From Flavobacterium rhamnosiphilum (lineage in GTDB: Bacteria; Bacteroidota; Bacteroidia; Flavobacteriales; Flavobacteriaceae): DNA of 34,174 nt. The DNA is taken from assembly GCF_004349195.1 (NCBI RefSeq), contig NZ_SMLG01000017.1:1-34174 (forward strand). The letters are read 5' to 3'. The notes under the pieces were generated by a model, which saw nothing but the letters and a program-made list of their open reading frames with translations, was not told the origin of the DNA and did no database searches. The position numbers and the translations under genes are program-made. Every line of letters begins with the position of its first letter. The first letter of the stretch is position 1. Positions 8,036-15,110 of this stretch are shown here, in pieces.

Positions 8036-8109
8036 CTCGAGCGTAGTCGAGAAACAAAATCAAGTTCTGAATTTTCGACTCCCTTTAGGGCTGGGGTAAA
8101 ACGAAAATT
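8036..8109. repeat. Composite hairpin repeat, complete copy
   Basis: CTCGA-GCGTAG-TCGAG (8036-8051) is followed by the arms AATTTTCG (8070-8077) and CGAAAATT (8102-8109) around ACTCCCTTTAGGGCTGGGG. It is nearly identical in layout to 4922-4994. Confidence 0.8.
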
Positions 8110-8143
8110 TCACAACCCAAAACCCATATCCAACAACCCATCG

Positions 8144-8464
8144 TTACCCTAGACTATTCCCTCTTTTGTAAAATAATTTTCCAACCCTGTCAATATGTGA
8201 AAGCAAATCAATATTTGATATTTTTCGTTTTAGGGACAAATCTATTTTGTAAGGCAATAATAAATCATCTAATGCATTCTCTATTTCCAAAAACTTTGGA
8301 AAAGTTATTGAATTCTCGATGATGGTTAAATCAATATCAGAACCTGCTTTAAAATTCCCTTTCGCTCTAGAACCATAAACAATCACGCTATCAATACCTT
8401 CATACGTAGCAAAGACATGATTTATTTTGTCTATATCTTTCTGATTTAATCCAAATTGTATCAT
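8144..8464 (-). CDS. MNT-family nucleotidyltransferase, probable MntA-type antitoxin
   Basis: This small 106-residue nucleotidyltransferase has the exact GSX10DXD signature: Gly31-Ser32, then Asp43 and Asp45. A third acidic residue, Asp75, lies in KIDLSL. In MntA-type antitoxins these residues carry out AMP transfer to the partner HEPN toxin. The gene starts one base after the stop of the HEPN gene, so the two are co-transcribed and probably coupled. The family is also known as HI0073-like. The motif is seen directly; the antitoxin role comes from the family and the pairing and has not been shown here. Confidence 0.87.
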   Translation of the reverse strand: MIQFGLNQKDIDKINHVFATYEGIDSVIVYGSRAKGNFKAGSDIDLTIIENSITFPKFLEIENALDDLLLPYKIDLSLKRKISNIDLLSHIDRVGKLFYKRGNSLG

Positions 8465-8465
8465 T

Positions 8466-8861
8466 TTAAAATTCTTTCATTTTCTCTTTAAAAGATACAA
8501 ACAAATCGTAATAATAATTTAATATTCTATCTCTAATATCGTGTGCTGTACTTTCGTTATAGGTGTGTGTGGATTGGTTTCTACTTTTTATCATTTCCAT
8601 CCATTGTGTCCCGTCCTGAATCAATCCTTTTTGAAATGCTTCTCTCGTAGCATCTCTAGACCCCGTAATAGTCGTATTTCCTTGGTATTCAAAATAATCC
8701 TTCATTACATTCCAAGCCAACTCGTGGGTGAATTCAAAAGCTTGAATAAGTCCCTGCTCTTCCAGTTCGTTCAAATTATCTTTCGCTATGAATTTGTGCA
8801 ACTGTCCCAGTGCTTTAAGGTAATTTTCAAAACGTTGTTTCCATCGAGTATCTTCTTCCAT
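8466..8861 (-). CDS. HEPN-domain protein (HI0074-like), probable HepT-type toxin
   Basis: The 131-residue helical protein belongs to the nucleotidyltransferase substrate-binding (HI0074) group of HEPN proteins. It carries RNQSTHTY at residues 94-101, which fits the RX4HXY active-site pattern of HepT RNases (Arg94, His99, Tyr101); Tyr101 would be the residue modified by the partner. The toxin-first, antitoxin-second order with a 1-base gap fits type VII systems. Some HI0074-like proteins have been described only as substrate-binding partners, so toxicity is not certain. The ATG at 8861 is the natural start; no TAnnTTTG is seen directly upstream. Confidence 0.82.
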   Translation of the reverse strand: MEEDTRWKQRFENYLKALGQLHKFIAKDNLNELEEQGLIQAFEFTHELAWNVMKDYFEYQGNTTITGSRDATREAFQKGLIQDGTQWMEMIKSRNQSTHTYNESTAHDIRDRILNYYYDLFVSFKEKMKEF

Positions 8862-8920
8862 AATTCAATTAAATTTAAATATTTTTTTCTTTAATTCTGA
8901 ATTTTATGCTCTATTTAGTG

Positions 8921-8981
8921 TCGAGACAAAAACAAGTTCTAAATTTTCGACTCCCTTTAGGGCTGGGGTAAAACGAAAATT
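8921..8981. repeat. Composite hairpin repeat
   Basis: A GTGTCGAGAC remnant is followed by the arms AATTTTCG (8942-8949) and CGAAAATT (8974-8981) around ACTCCCTTTAGGGCTGGGG. It shares its 3' flank (TGTAAGCCTG) with the copy at 4922-4994, which has TGTAAACCTG. Confidence 0.75.
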
Positions 8982-9021
8982 GTAAGCCTGCTCAATTCTC
9001 ACTTCTCACCACTCTCTCCTC

Positions 9022-9196
9022 CGCCCTTAAATTAAAAACGTCAAAAAACAACGATAAAACGGAGTGGCAGCAGTCCGCAAGTTGAGCCTGAAAGGCGAAC
9101 GGCTCGGGCTGCGGAACAGAGCTTTGAGGTAGTTTTTAAGTTTTGAATTTTCAGGCAGTGATTTTTTTGTTACTTTTTTTATCAAGAAAAAAAGTA
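9022..9196 (+). repeat. Large structured repeat, copy 2 (possible RNA element)
   Basis: This partner of 5044-5219 has arms at 9028-9039 with 9140-9151 (10 of 12 paired), GCAGTCCG 9070-9077 with CGGGCTGC 9105-9112, and an extra inner stem GAGCC 9084-9088 with GGCTC 9101-9105. The second hairpin has 10-bp arms, 9171-9180 and 9187-9196, around the same ATCAAG loop. Relative to copy 1, arm positions change in pairs (A-T to T-A and G-C to A-T in the outer stem, two more pairs in the second hairpin). Confidence 0.75.
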
Positions 9197-9426
9197 AAGA
9201 CTCTCTTCAAAAAAACTATTTATTGTCTATTCGATATACTATGTTCGATATACGATTTCCAAAACTCACAAGTCACTATTCACGCACCCTTTGCGGTTAA
9301 AAAAGACTACTCACTCCCATAATAGAGATCTGACAACCGATAACAGAAAACCGATAACTCACTCCTCACCATTCACTCCTTACTTCTCACAACTCATAAC
9401 CAACAACCTAAACCCAATAACCCTCC

Positions 9427-9975
9427 TTAAAACTGGCTGTTACAATTAGCTAAATCAGGCAAAATAAGATCTTTATCAGATACAATAGCCTCCCTCAAAT
9501 CCATACCCCAATCGATATTTAGAGTAGCATCATCGTATTTGATACCACCTTCACTAGTTTTATTGTAATATTGATCACATTTATATAGCACCACGGCCGT
9601 TTCACTAATGACCGAAAACCCATGCGCAAAACCTTGTGGTACCAACAATTGATTTTTATTTTTCGCTGATAAAAGTATTGAAAAATGTTTCCCATAGGTT
9701 GGAGAATCTTTTCTCAAATCGACAGCCACATCAATAATCTCACCTTCGAGTACACGAATTAGTTTCGTTTGTGCGAAGGGTGGATTTTGATAATGCAGCC
9801 CTCTCAACGTTCCTTTATTAGAAAAAGATTGATTGTCCTGTACAAAATCGATGTCGATTCCCAACACACTCAATTTACTTTTATTATAAGCCTCAAAAAA
9901 ATACCCTCTGGAATCCTCATGAACCGCTGGAGTAACAATGACCAAATCTTTAATCGCAGTTTTCTCAATTGTCAT
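9427..9975 (-). CDS. rfbC: dTDP-4-dehydrorhamnose 3,5-epimerase
   Basis: RmlC/RfbC epimerises dTDP-4-keto-6-deoxyglucose at C3 and C5, the third step to dTDP-L-rhamnose. The 182 residues are the normal size for this cupin enzyme. RGLHYQ (58-63) holds the catalytic His61; VPQGFAHGF and EGGIKYDD (further on) are typical of the family. It is the first rhamnose gene on the minus strand and has its own promoter candidate (10022-10029). It is followed by the inserted HEPN-MNT and ATPase genes rather than by another rhamnose gene. Confidence 0.97.
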   Translation of the reverse strand: MTIEKTAIKDLVIVTPAVHEDSRGYFFEAYNKSKLSVLGIDIDFVQDNQSFSNKGTLRGLHYQNPPFAQTKLIRVLEGEIIDVAVDLRKDSPTYGKHFSILLSAKNKNQLLVPQGFAHGFSVISETAVVLYKCDQYYNKTSEGGIKYDDATLNIDWGMDLREAIVSDKDLILPDLANCNSQF

Positions 9976-10021
9976 ATCGTAAATCTATTTTATATCCTTT
10001 ATGTTTGTATGTTACCCAATG

Positions 10022-10029
10022 CAAAAATA
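10022..10029 (-). promoter_or_regulatory. Candidate promoter -7 element of rfbC
   Basis: The minus strand reads TATTTTTG, an exact TAnnTTTG match, 47 bases before the rfbC ATG. The nearest TTG for a -33 element is about 25 bases upstream, slightly farther than usual, so only half of the promoter is convincing. Confidence 0.55.
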
Positions 10030-10240
10030 TTGTATTATTGTTTAGTTTGGCATACAATTACGGAATAGAATTTCATAATTGTACATGTTTTTTAATATAT
10101 TTCATACTTTAACCAATAAATACTATTAGAATCTACTAAAAAAAATTCGTCGTAAATCCTCAAATCCGTGGGCTGTATGATTACTAAATTTCATCCATAC
10201 TAAGATCTAAAAAAAAACACCATCTGAATTGTCTCCAAAT

Positions 10241-10278
10241 AAAAATGGGTCAAAGAAGATTTTTTCTTCTTTGACCCA
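10241..10278 (-). terminator. Intrinsic terminator after the DegT aminotransferase gene
   Basis: A perfect 14-bp stem (10246-10259 with 10265-10278) with a 5-base loop is followed on the minus strand by TTTTTATTT. It lies 46 bases past the stop of the aminotransferase gene and separates the core operon from the rhamnose block. Confidence 0.85.
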
Positions 10279-10323
10279 CCGCCTAACGTATTCTCTTCTT
10301 CAGAGCAACTCCTCACTAACTCA

Positions 10324-11463
10324 CTACTCCACAAAAAACCCTCTCACTACAGCTGCAATCCGTTCCCTTTCCGCATCGGTAAGATTGGAGCCTGAAGGTA
10401 GGCACAAACCATCTTCAAATAAAGTTTCCGCTACCTTTTTTCCATAATATGGATACATTGAAAAAATAGGCTGTAAGTGCATGGGTTTCCACAAAGGACG
10501 AGATTCAATATTGGCAGCTTCAAAAGTCAAACGCAATGTCTCTCTATCTACTCCATTGGTCAACTGAGCATCGATTGTAATAGCACTCAGCCAGTAATTG
10601 GCAAAATAATCATCATTTGGAGCTTCAAAAACGGTTACTGCTGCAATATCCTTGAATAAATCGACATAAAAAGCATGCATTTTTCTACGCAAAGCCACAT
10701 GATCGTCTAAAACTTCCATTTGACCACGGCCAATACCCGCACAAATATTACTCATTCTGTAGTTATACCCTATTTCACTGTGCTGGTAATGGGGAGCAGC
10801 ATCTCTGGATTGGGTCGCGAAAAACACCGCTCTGTCTTTCTGCATTGCAGTTTTGGTTACGATAGCGCCACCTCCGGAAGTGGTAATAATTTTATTTCCG
10901 TTGAAAGATAAAACCCCAATATCCCCAAAAGTACCGCATTTTTGGCCTTTATAGCTACTTCCTAATGCTTCGGCACTATCTTCCAGAATTGGAATACCAT
11001 ATTTATCGGCTACAGTTCTAACTTCATCAATTTTATAGGGTACCCCATACAAATGCACGGCGATAATTGCTTTAGGGGTTGCGCCTTTAGCAATTCGGTC
11101 TACTATTGCTTCTTCTAAAGCAATGGGACATAAATTCCAAGTATCAATTTCGCTGTCAATAAAAACAGGAGTTGCTCCAAGATATAAAATAGGATTGGCT
11201 GAGGCAATATGGGTATGTGTTTGAACCAAAACTTCATCTCCTTGAACGACCCCTAACAAAACCAAAGCCAAATGAATGGCCGCCGTTCCGGAGCTTAACG
11301 CCCCAACATGCACTTCATCGGATAAATATATAGCTAGATTATCTTCAAAACCATCTACATGAGGACCTATTGGCGCTATCCAATTGGTATCGAAAGCTTC
11401 TTGTATGTAGCTGAGTTCACTACTTCCCATGTGAGGGGATGAAAGATAAATTTTTGAATTCAT
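10324..11463 (-). CDS. DegT/DnrJ/EryC1-type sugar aminotransferase (PglE-like)
   Basis: The 379-residue PLP enzyme belongs to the sugar aminotransferases that aminate keto-sugar nucleotides using glutamate. The Schiff-base lysine is Lys191, in SFNGNKIITTSGGGA, and the PLP-contacting EDSAEALGS is at 161-169. The N-terminal YLSSPHMGSSE and NWIAPIGPHVDGFE are like the PglE branch, which aminates UDP-2-acetamido-2,6-dideoxy-4-hexulose. The dehydratase at 204-2240 could supply that substrate; dTDP-4-keto-6-deoxyglucose from rfbB is the alternative. The acetyltransferase that usually goes with PglE is not in the window. It follows the decarboxylase gene after a 190-base gap and ends at a strong terminator. 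Confidence 0.9.
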   Translation of the reverse strand: MNSKIYLSSPHMGSSELSYIQEAFDTNWIAPIGPHVDGFEDNLAIYLSDEVHVGALSSGTAAIHLALVLLGVVQGDEVLVQTHTHIASANPILYLGATPVFIDSEIDTWNLCPIALEEAIVDRIAKGATPKAIIAVHLYGVPYKIDEVRTVADKYGIPILEDSAEALGSSYKGQKCGTFGDIGVLSFNGNKIITTSGGGAIVTKTAMQKDRAVFFATQSRDAAPHYQHSEIGYNYRMSNICAGIGRGQMEVLDDHVALRRKMHAFYVDLFKDIAAVTVFEAPNDDYFANYWLSAITIDAQLTNGVDRETLRLTFEAANIESRPLWKPMHLQPIFSMYPYYGKKVAETLFEDGLCLPSGSNLTDAERERIAAVVRGFFVE

Positions 11464-11653
11464 CCTAATTATTTATATCAATATGATGATTTTTGAAATA
11501 ACACATTAAAATAATTGTTCTTGAAGTAAAGTCAAATATTATTTTCAGGAATTAAAGCCAAGATGTATCTTTCCTTTTTTTACACCTGTTAACTTTTGGT
11601 CTCCTTACTACTTATGATGTTTTAACATCTAAAGCATAACTTTCTTAACTTTT

Positions 11654-12895
11654 TTAAATAAATGAATTGATTATATCAATAGTTTTTTTTGACTGTCTTA
11701 ACATTCTTAAACCATCATTTCCAAAAGAATAAATAGCTGGCTGTGGCAGAATAAAATCACTTCCCATTACGATTGAATAACTCCCAACATTTGAGACTAT
11801 TATATATGAATTTTCTCTATCAATTATTTTTGTAGAATTTAACCTTCCTATTATATCTCCTTCAATACATGTATAACCCGCAACAACATAATTTACTGTT
11901 TCACTATCACAAATAATTTTTTCATTAAAAAAACTTATACTTACAGGCATTTCAACTGTTTTGTTTGTAGGACTTAGCAAATGCCTACCAGCATATGTAA
12001 CAATATAATCTCTGTTATCAATTTGTTTAACAGTATGAATTCTTGTAATAAAATCCAAAACATCTGCAACAACTGAACTCCCAGGCTCAATAAATAAAGT
12101 AGGCCATTCATTATAATTATTTTTTGAAAAATAATCAGACAATTGATCTCCAATTAATTTAGCATAATCATTATAACTTGGTGGCTTATTTATACCTAAA
12201 GATTTAGCAGTTTCTATTGAAATATCCCCAAAAAATCCACCACCTATATTAATATATTTCAAATCAACATCTTTATTCTTTTCTAAAACCTTAATCATAG
12301 TTTTAACTCTAAAATCAAAACTTTCCATGCTCCTAAATGGCAAATGCAAGTGAAAACCAATAAGTTCAATATTATCTTTACACTTAATTTCTTCCTTGAT
12401 TCTAATTATATTATCCTCATCCATTCCAAAACGAGAATCATTTTCATTAAATGAAAAATTAAGCCTCAAGGCTACTTTTGCTTTTAAATTTAAATTACTT
12501 TCTTCTTTTAAAATTAAATCTATCATTTCAAGATCAAAAGAATTATCTATATTTATAATCCCTCCATTTTTTATTACAATCCTTAAAGATTCTATACTTT
12601 TAACAGGACCATTATATATTATATTGGATTTATTTGTAAGTACGTTTTGTGCCATATCCACTTCCATCTCAGAAACAACTTCAGCAAAACACCCCAAATC
12701 ATGCGCTATTTTACATATTAATGGAACATAATTAGTTTTATAAGAATACCCAATTATAACATTCGGATAAAAGGCCTTAAAACTTGAGAGCATCGATTCA
12801 ATGTTAGAACTAAATTTTTGCTCATTAATAACAAAAGCAGATTTTTCGTTATCTAAAATATTTGAATAAATTATATTTTTATTTTTGCTTTTCAT
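11654..12895 (-). CDS. PLP-dependent decarboxylase, alanine-racemase fold (Orn/DAP decarboxylase type)
   Basis: The 413-residue protein has the fold-III PLP barrel. Lys53, in IGYSYKTNY, is the expected PLP lysine. INIGGGFFGD (about 215-224) and IEPGSSVVAD (about 269-278) bind PLP phosphate, and Cys343, in YTCIEGD, sits where decarboxylases keep their catalytic cysteine. The family removes the alpha-carboxyl group of amino acids such as meso-diaminopimelate or ornithine. Here the usual HIGS-type stretch is replaced by FHLHLPF, so the substrate is probably neither of these. Its start overlaps the stop of the initiating transferase gene by 17 bases, which ties it to the polysaccharide operon. 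Together with the aldolase and aminotransferase upstream it may act on a dedicated amino acid. Confidence 0.88.
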   Translation of the reverse strand: MKSKNKNIIYSNILDNEKSAFVINEQKFSSNIESMLSSFKAFYPNVIIGYSYKTNYVPLICKIAHDLGCFAEVVSEMEVDMAQNVLTNKSNIIYNGPVKSIESLRIVIKNGGIINIDNSFDLEMIDLILKEESNLNLKAKVALRLNFSFNENDSRFGMDEDNIIRIKEEIKCKDNIELIGFHLHLPFRSMESFDFRVKTMIKVLEKNKDVDLKYINIGGGFFGDISIETAKSLGINKPPSYNDYAKLIGDQLSDYFSKNNYNEWPTLFIEPGSSVVADVLDFITRIHTVKQIDNRDYIVTYAGRHLLSPTNKTVEMPVSISFFNEKIICDSETVNYVVAGYTCIEGDIIGRLNSTKIIDRENSYIIVSNVGSYSIVMGSDFILPQPAIYSFGNDGLRMLRQSKKTIDIINSFI

Positions 12896-13466
12896 AAGTC
12901 GCTGAGAAATTTAATAAATAGAATGGAGTGAAACAAATAGTGTAAATACAAATAAAAAATCTTTTTAATCTTGATGCATTAACAAATTCAAGATCATAAA
13001 TAATTTTTTCCCTCCAAGATAAATTATCTCTCCCATGAATTTGAGCCCAACCTGTTAAACCAGGTTTTAAAAGAAATCGATCATCGGTATCATGAGGTAA
13101 ATCATTTTCAACCTCTAATTCTCCAACAACTGCTGGTCGAGGCCCTACAAAACTCATTTCACCTTTAAAAACATTAATTATTTGCGGAATCTCATCTAAA
13201 CTTGATTTTCGTAAAAATTTACCAAAGGGTGTAATTCTATTATCATTTTCGTAACTATATAAACCAGTACCTAAATTTTGCGCACCATGAATCATAGATC
13301 TAAATTTATAAAGTTCAAATTGTTGTTTTTTAATTCCTAATCTTTTTTGCTTGAAAAAAATTGATTTTCCATGAAATATAAAAGCAAACAAACTAACAAT
13401 AATAAATATTGGGATAATAAAGGGCAGTAAAACTATTAACATTAAAACATCAAATATTCTTATCAT
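12879..13466 (-). CDS. Initiating phosphoglycosyl transferase (PglC/WcaJ-type sugar transferase)
   Basis: The 195-residue enzyme is the short, single-membrane-segment type (PglC-like) of the bacterial sugar transferase family. A hydrophobic N-terminus (about residues 6-32) is followed by KFRSMIHGA, the conserved SLDEIPQIINV, FVGPRPAV and KPGLTGWAQIHGR. It would move a sugar phosphate from a UDP-sugar to undecaprenyl phosphate at the inner membrane and so start each repeat unit. UDP-4-amino or diacetamido sugars are usual substrates of the PglC type. It sits between the aldolase (8-base gap) and the decarboxylase (17-base overlap). Confidence 0.95.
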   Translation of the reverse strand: MIRIFDVLMLIVLLPFIIPIFIIVSLFAFIFHGKSIFFKQKRLGIKKQQFELYKFRSMIHGAQNLGTGLYSYENDNRITPFGKFLRKSSLDEIPQIINVFKGEMSFVGPRPAVVGELEVENDLPHDTDDRFLLKPGLTGWAQIHGRDNLSWREKIIYDLEFVNASRLKRFFICIYTICFTPFYLLNFSATYEKQK

Positions 13467-13474
13467 AATACTAT

Positions 13475-14257
13475 TTAATTTAATCTTTGTACTTGTTCCT
13501 TTAACAAAACTAAATTCCTATACTTTTTAGAATCCTTAAATACATCTTCAAACATCCTTAGCCCCTCAATTATACTTTGCTTATCATAGCCATTTTTAAA
13601 AAAACTTCTTGAAAGTATAATACTGGAACTTTTTAGATTTAAAAATTCAGATAATAATAATAACGAATCAACCTTAAGTGGAACTTTAGGATTTCCAATC
13701 CCCCCAATTCCAACAATTTCTACATTATTAACAGCAAAATTTATAAAACATGAAAAGAATTCGGAAAATAAAATTTCAAATAAATTCTTATATCCAATGT
13801 CAATAAATAAGTCATTCAAACCAAAATGAATTTGTTTAATATTAGAATACTCAATTATCTCTTTTAGATTAAAAAGCGAATAAGTTGTCTCTATTAAAGG
13901 AATTATTTTCGTTCTTCTATCTATATGATCAACAATTAATTTATACTCTTCAATATTTTTAATCATTGGAATCATTATAAAATCGGCTCCAGCAAGAACT
14001 GCTTGATTAATTTCATTGAAAATATTTTCATTAAAAGGATTTATTCTACATATAATTTCAAGATTTAATTGTAACTCTTTTAATTTTGTAACATCCTCTA
14101 TCTTATGATCACTTATAATCGTTTGTTTACCTTTTTGCCTATCTACTTTTCCTAAAATTTCTGTATCAACCATGACCTGCTGAATCCCACATTCATCTAG
14201 AATTCTGGCCTCTTCAGGACTATTCGTTATTGCAATATAATTAAGACTCCATTTCAT
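13475..14257 (-). CDS. HpcH/HpaI-type aldolase / citrate lyase family protein
   Basis: The 260-residue TIM-barrel protein has the residues expected for class II pyruvate aldolases of the HpcH/HpaI/citrate lyase beta family. His51 is in ISDHKIED and Arg71 in CRINPF. Glu123 (IPLIET) and Asp149 (FGLNDLFIDIG) would be the metal ligands. Family members join or split pyruvate (or acetyl-CoA/oxaloacetate) and an aldehyde; the substrate here is unknown. The gene overlaps the aminotransferase upstream by 17 bases and is followed by the initiating transferase, so it belongs to the polysaccharide operon. I do not recognise a characterised orthologue. Confidence 0.85.
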   Translation of the reverse strand: MKWSLNYIAITNSPEEARILDECGIQQVMVDTEILGKVDRQKGKQTIISDHKIEDVTKLKELQLNLEIICRINPFNENIFNEINQAVLAGADFIMIPMIKNIEEYKLIVDHIDRRTKIIPLIETTYSLFNLKEIIEYSNIKQIHFGLNDLFIDIGYKNLFEILFSEFFSCFINFAVNNVEIVGIGGIGNPKVPLKVDSLLLLSEFLNLKSSSIILSRSFFKNGYDKQSIIEGLRMFEDVFKDSKKYRNLVLLKEQVQRLN

Positions 14258-15107
14258 AAACGTAATTTTTAAGAATGTTAGTTATTAATTTAAATGTAGC
14301 ATTATTTACCGTATCATAATTCATTCTCTCAATTCTTGAAATAGGCTTTATTTCTATCATTGTACCGGCCAAAAACGCAGCATCATAGTTATAAACAGCA
14401 GATGGAGAAATATGCTCTTCGGAAACTTTTAGCCCCTCTTTAACACACAAATCAATGATTCTGTTTCTTGTTATTCCCACTAAGATATCACAATCTGTTG
14501 AAGGTGTAAAAACACAATTGTTTTTTATAAAAAAAATACAAGAACCTGTTGATTCAGAGATATGATTATTATTAGAAATAAAAAGAGCACCATCAAATCC
14601 TTTTTTTTGAGTTTCAATTAAAGCATATCGCGAATTTAAATAATTTGCTCCTGCTTTTACGGACGGAGGCATTGCTGAAGAAGAGATCCTTCTAAATGTA
14701 CTAAAAGCAAGAGAAATACTTTGACTGTTCTCTAATTGTGAGTCCATACTCCTTAAACTAATAAGATAATGTATATTATTTTCATCGGACCAAGATGTTT
14801 CTTCACCGATAAAGAAAGTAATTCTTATATATACATTTTCTTGTACATTTTCTTTCTCAAAAATATTCAACAATTCTCCTTTAAGTGTTTCAACATTCAA
14901 TGGTAAATTGAATGATAAAAAAAGAGCTGACATATACAATCTTTCCAAATGCTCGTCTAAATCAAAAAATGAAACTTTATCTTTCAGTGGGTTCTTGTAT
15001 GCTCTAATACCTTCAAAAACACTAATCCCATAAAGAAAACTTGGATTGTATAAAGATATTATGTTTCTCTCTACTATTTTTTCTCCGTTTAAGTATGCTA
15101 TATTCAT
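14241..15107 (-). CDS. Class IV aminotransferase (IlvE/D-amino acid aminotransferase type)
   Basis: The 288-residue protein is a fold-IV PLP aminotransferase. Lys151, in SVKAGANYLNSRYA, is the expected PLP lysine, and YGISVFEGIRAY (26-37) is the typical N-terminal signature. DILVGITRNRII and AFLAGTMIEI are conserved in the C-terminal half. IlvE usually handles branched-chain amino acids, but a copy inside a polysaccharide operon, overlapping an aldolase gene, suggests a dedicated 2-oxo acid substrate. ISESTGSCIF stands where IlvE normally has SEGxGxNxF, a possible sign of altered specificity. Four bases separate it from the glycosyltransferase gene upstream. Confidence 0.9.
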   Translation of the reverse strand: MNIAYLNGEKIVERNIISLYNPSFLYGISVFEGIRAYKNPLKDKVSFFDLDEHLERLYMSALFLSFNLPLNVETLKGELLNIFEKENVQENVYIRITFFIGEETSWSDENNIHYLISLRSMDSQLENSQSISLAFSTFRRISSSAMPPSVKAGANYLNSRYALIETQKKGFDGALFISNNNHISESTGSCIFFIKNNCVFTPSTDCDILVGITRNRIIDLCVKEGLKVSEEHISPSAVYNYDAAFLAGTMIEIKPISRIERMNYDTVNNATFKLITNILKNYVYEMES

Positions 15108-15110
15108 TAT

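Larger units (their letters stand above)
7807..8143. other. Intergenic region upstream of the ATPase gene
   Basis: About 337 bases. They hold the ATPase promoter (7825-7854) and, at 8036-8109, a complete composite repeat. CCCATAAC-type words flank the repeat at 8021-8035 and 8110-8145. No gene is supported. Confidence 0.7.
8862..9426. other. Intergenic region between rfbC and the HEPN gene
   Basis: These 565 bases have no supported gene. They contain a composite repeat (about 8921-8981), the second copy of the large structured repeat (9022-9196) and a run of CTCAC/ATAAC words (about 9255-9424) just past the rfbC stop. Confidence 0.75.
9976..10323. other. Intergenic region between the DegT gene and rfbC
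   Basis: These 348 bases hold the terminator at 10241-10278 for the upstream gene and the rfbC promoter at 10022-10029. The rest is AT-rich with nothing I can name, so the rfb block probably forms a separate transcription unit. Confidence 0.7.
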
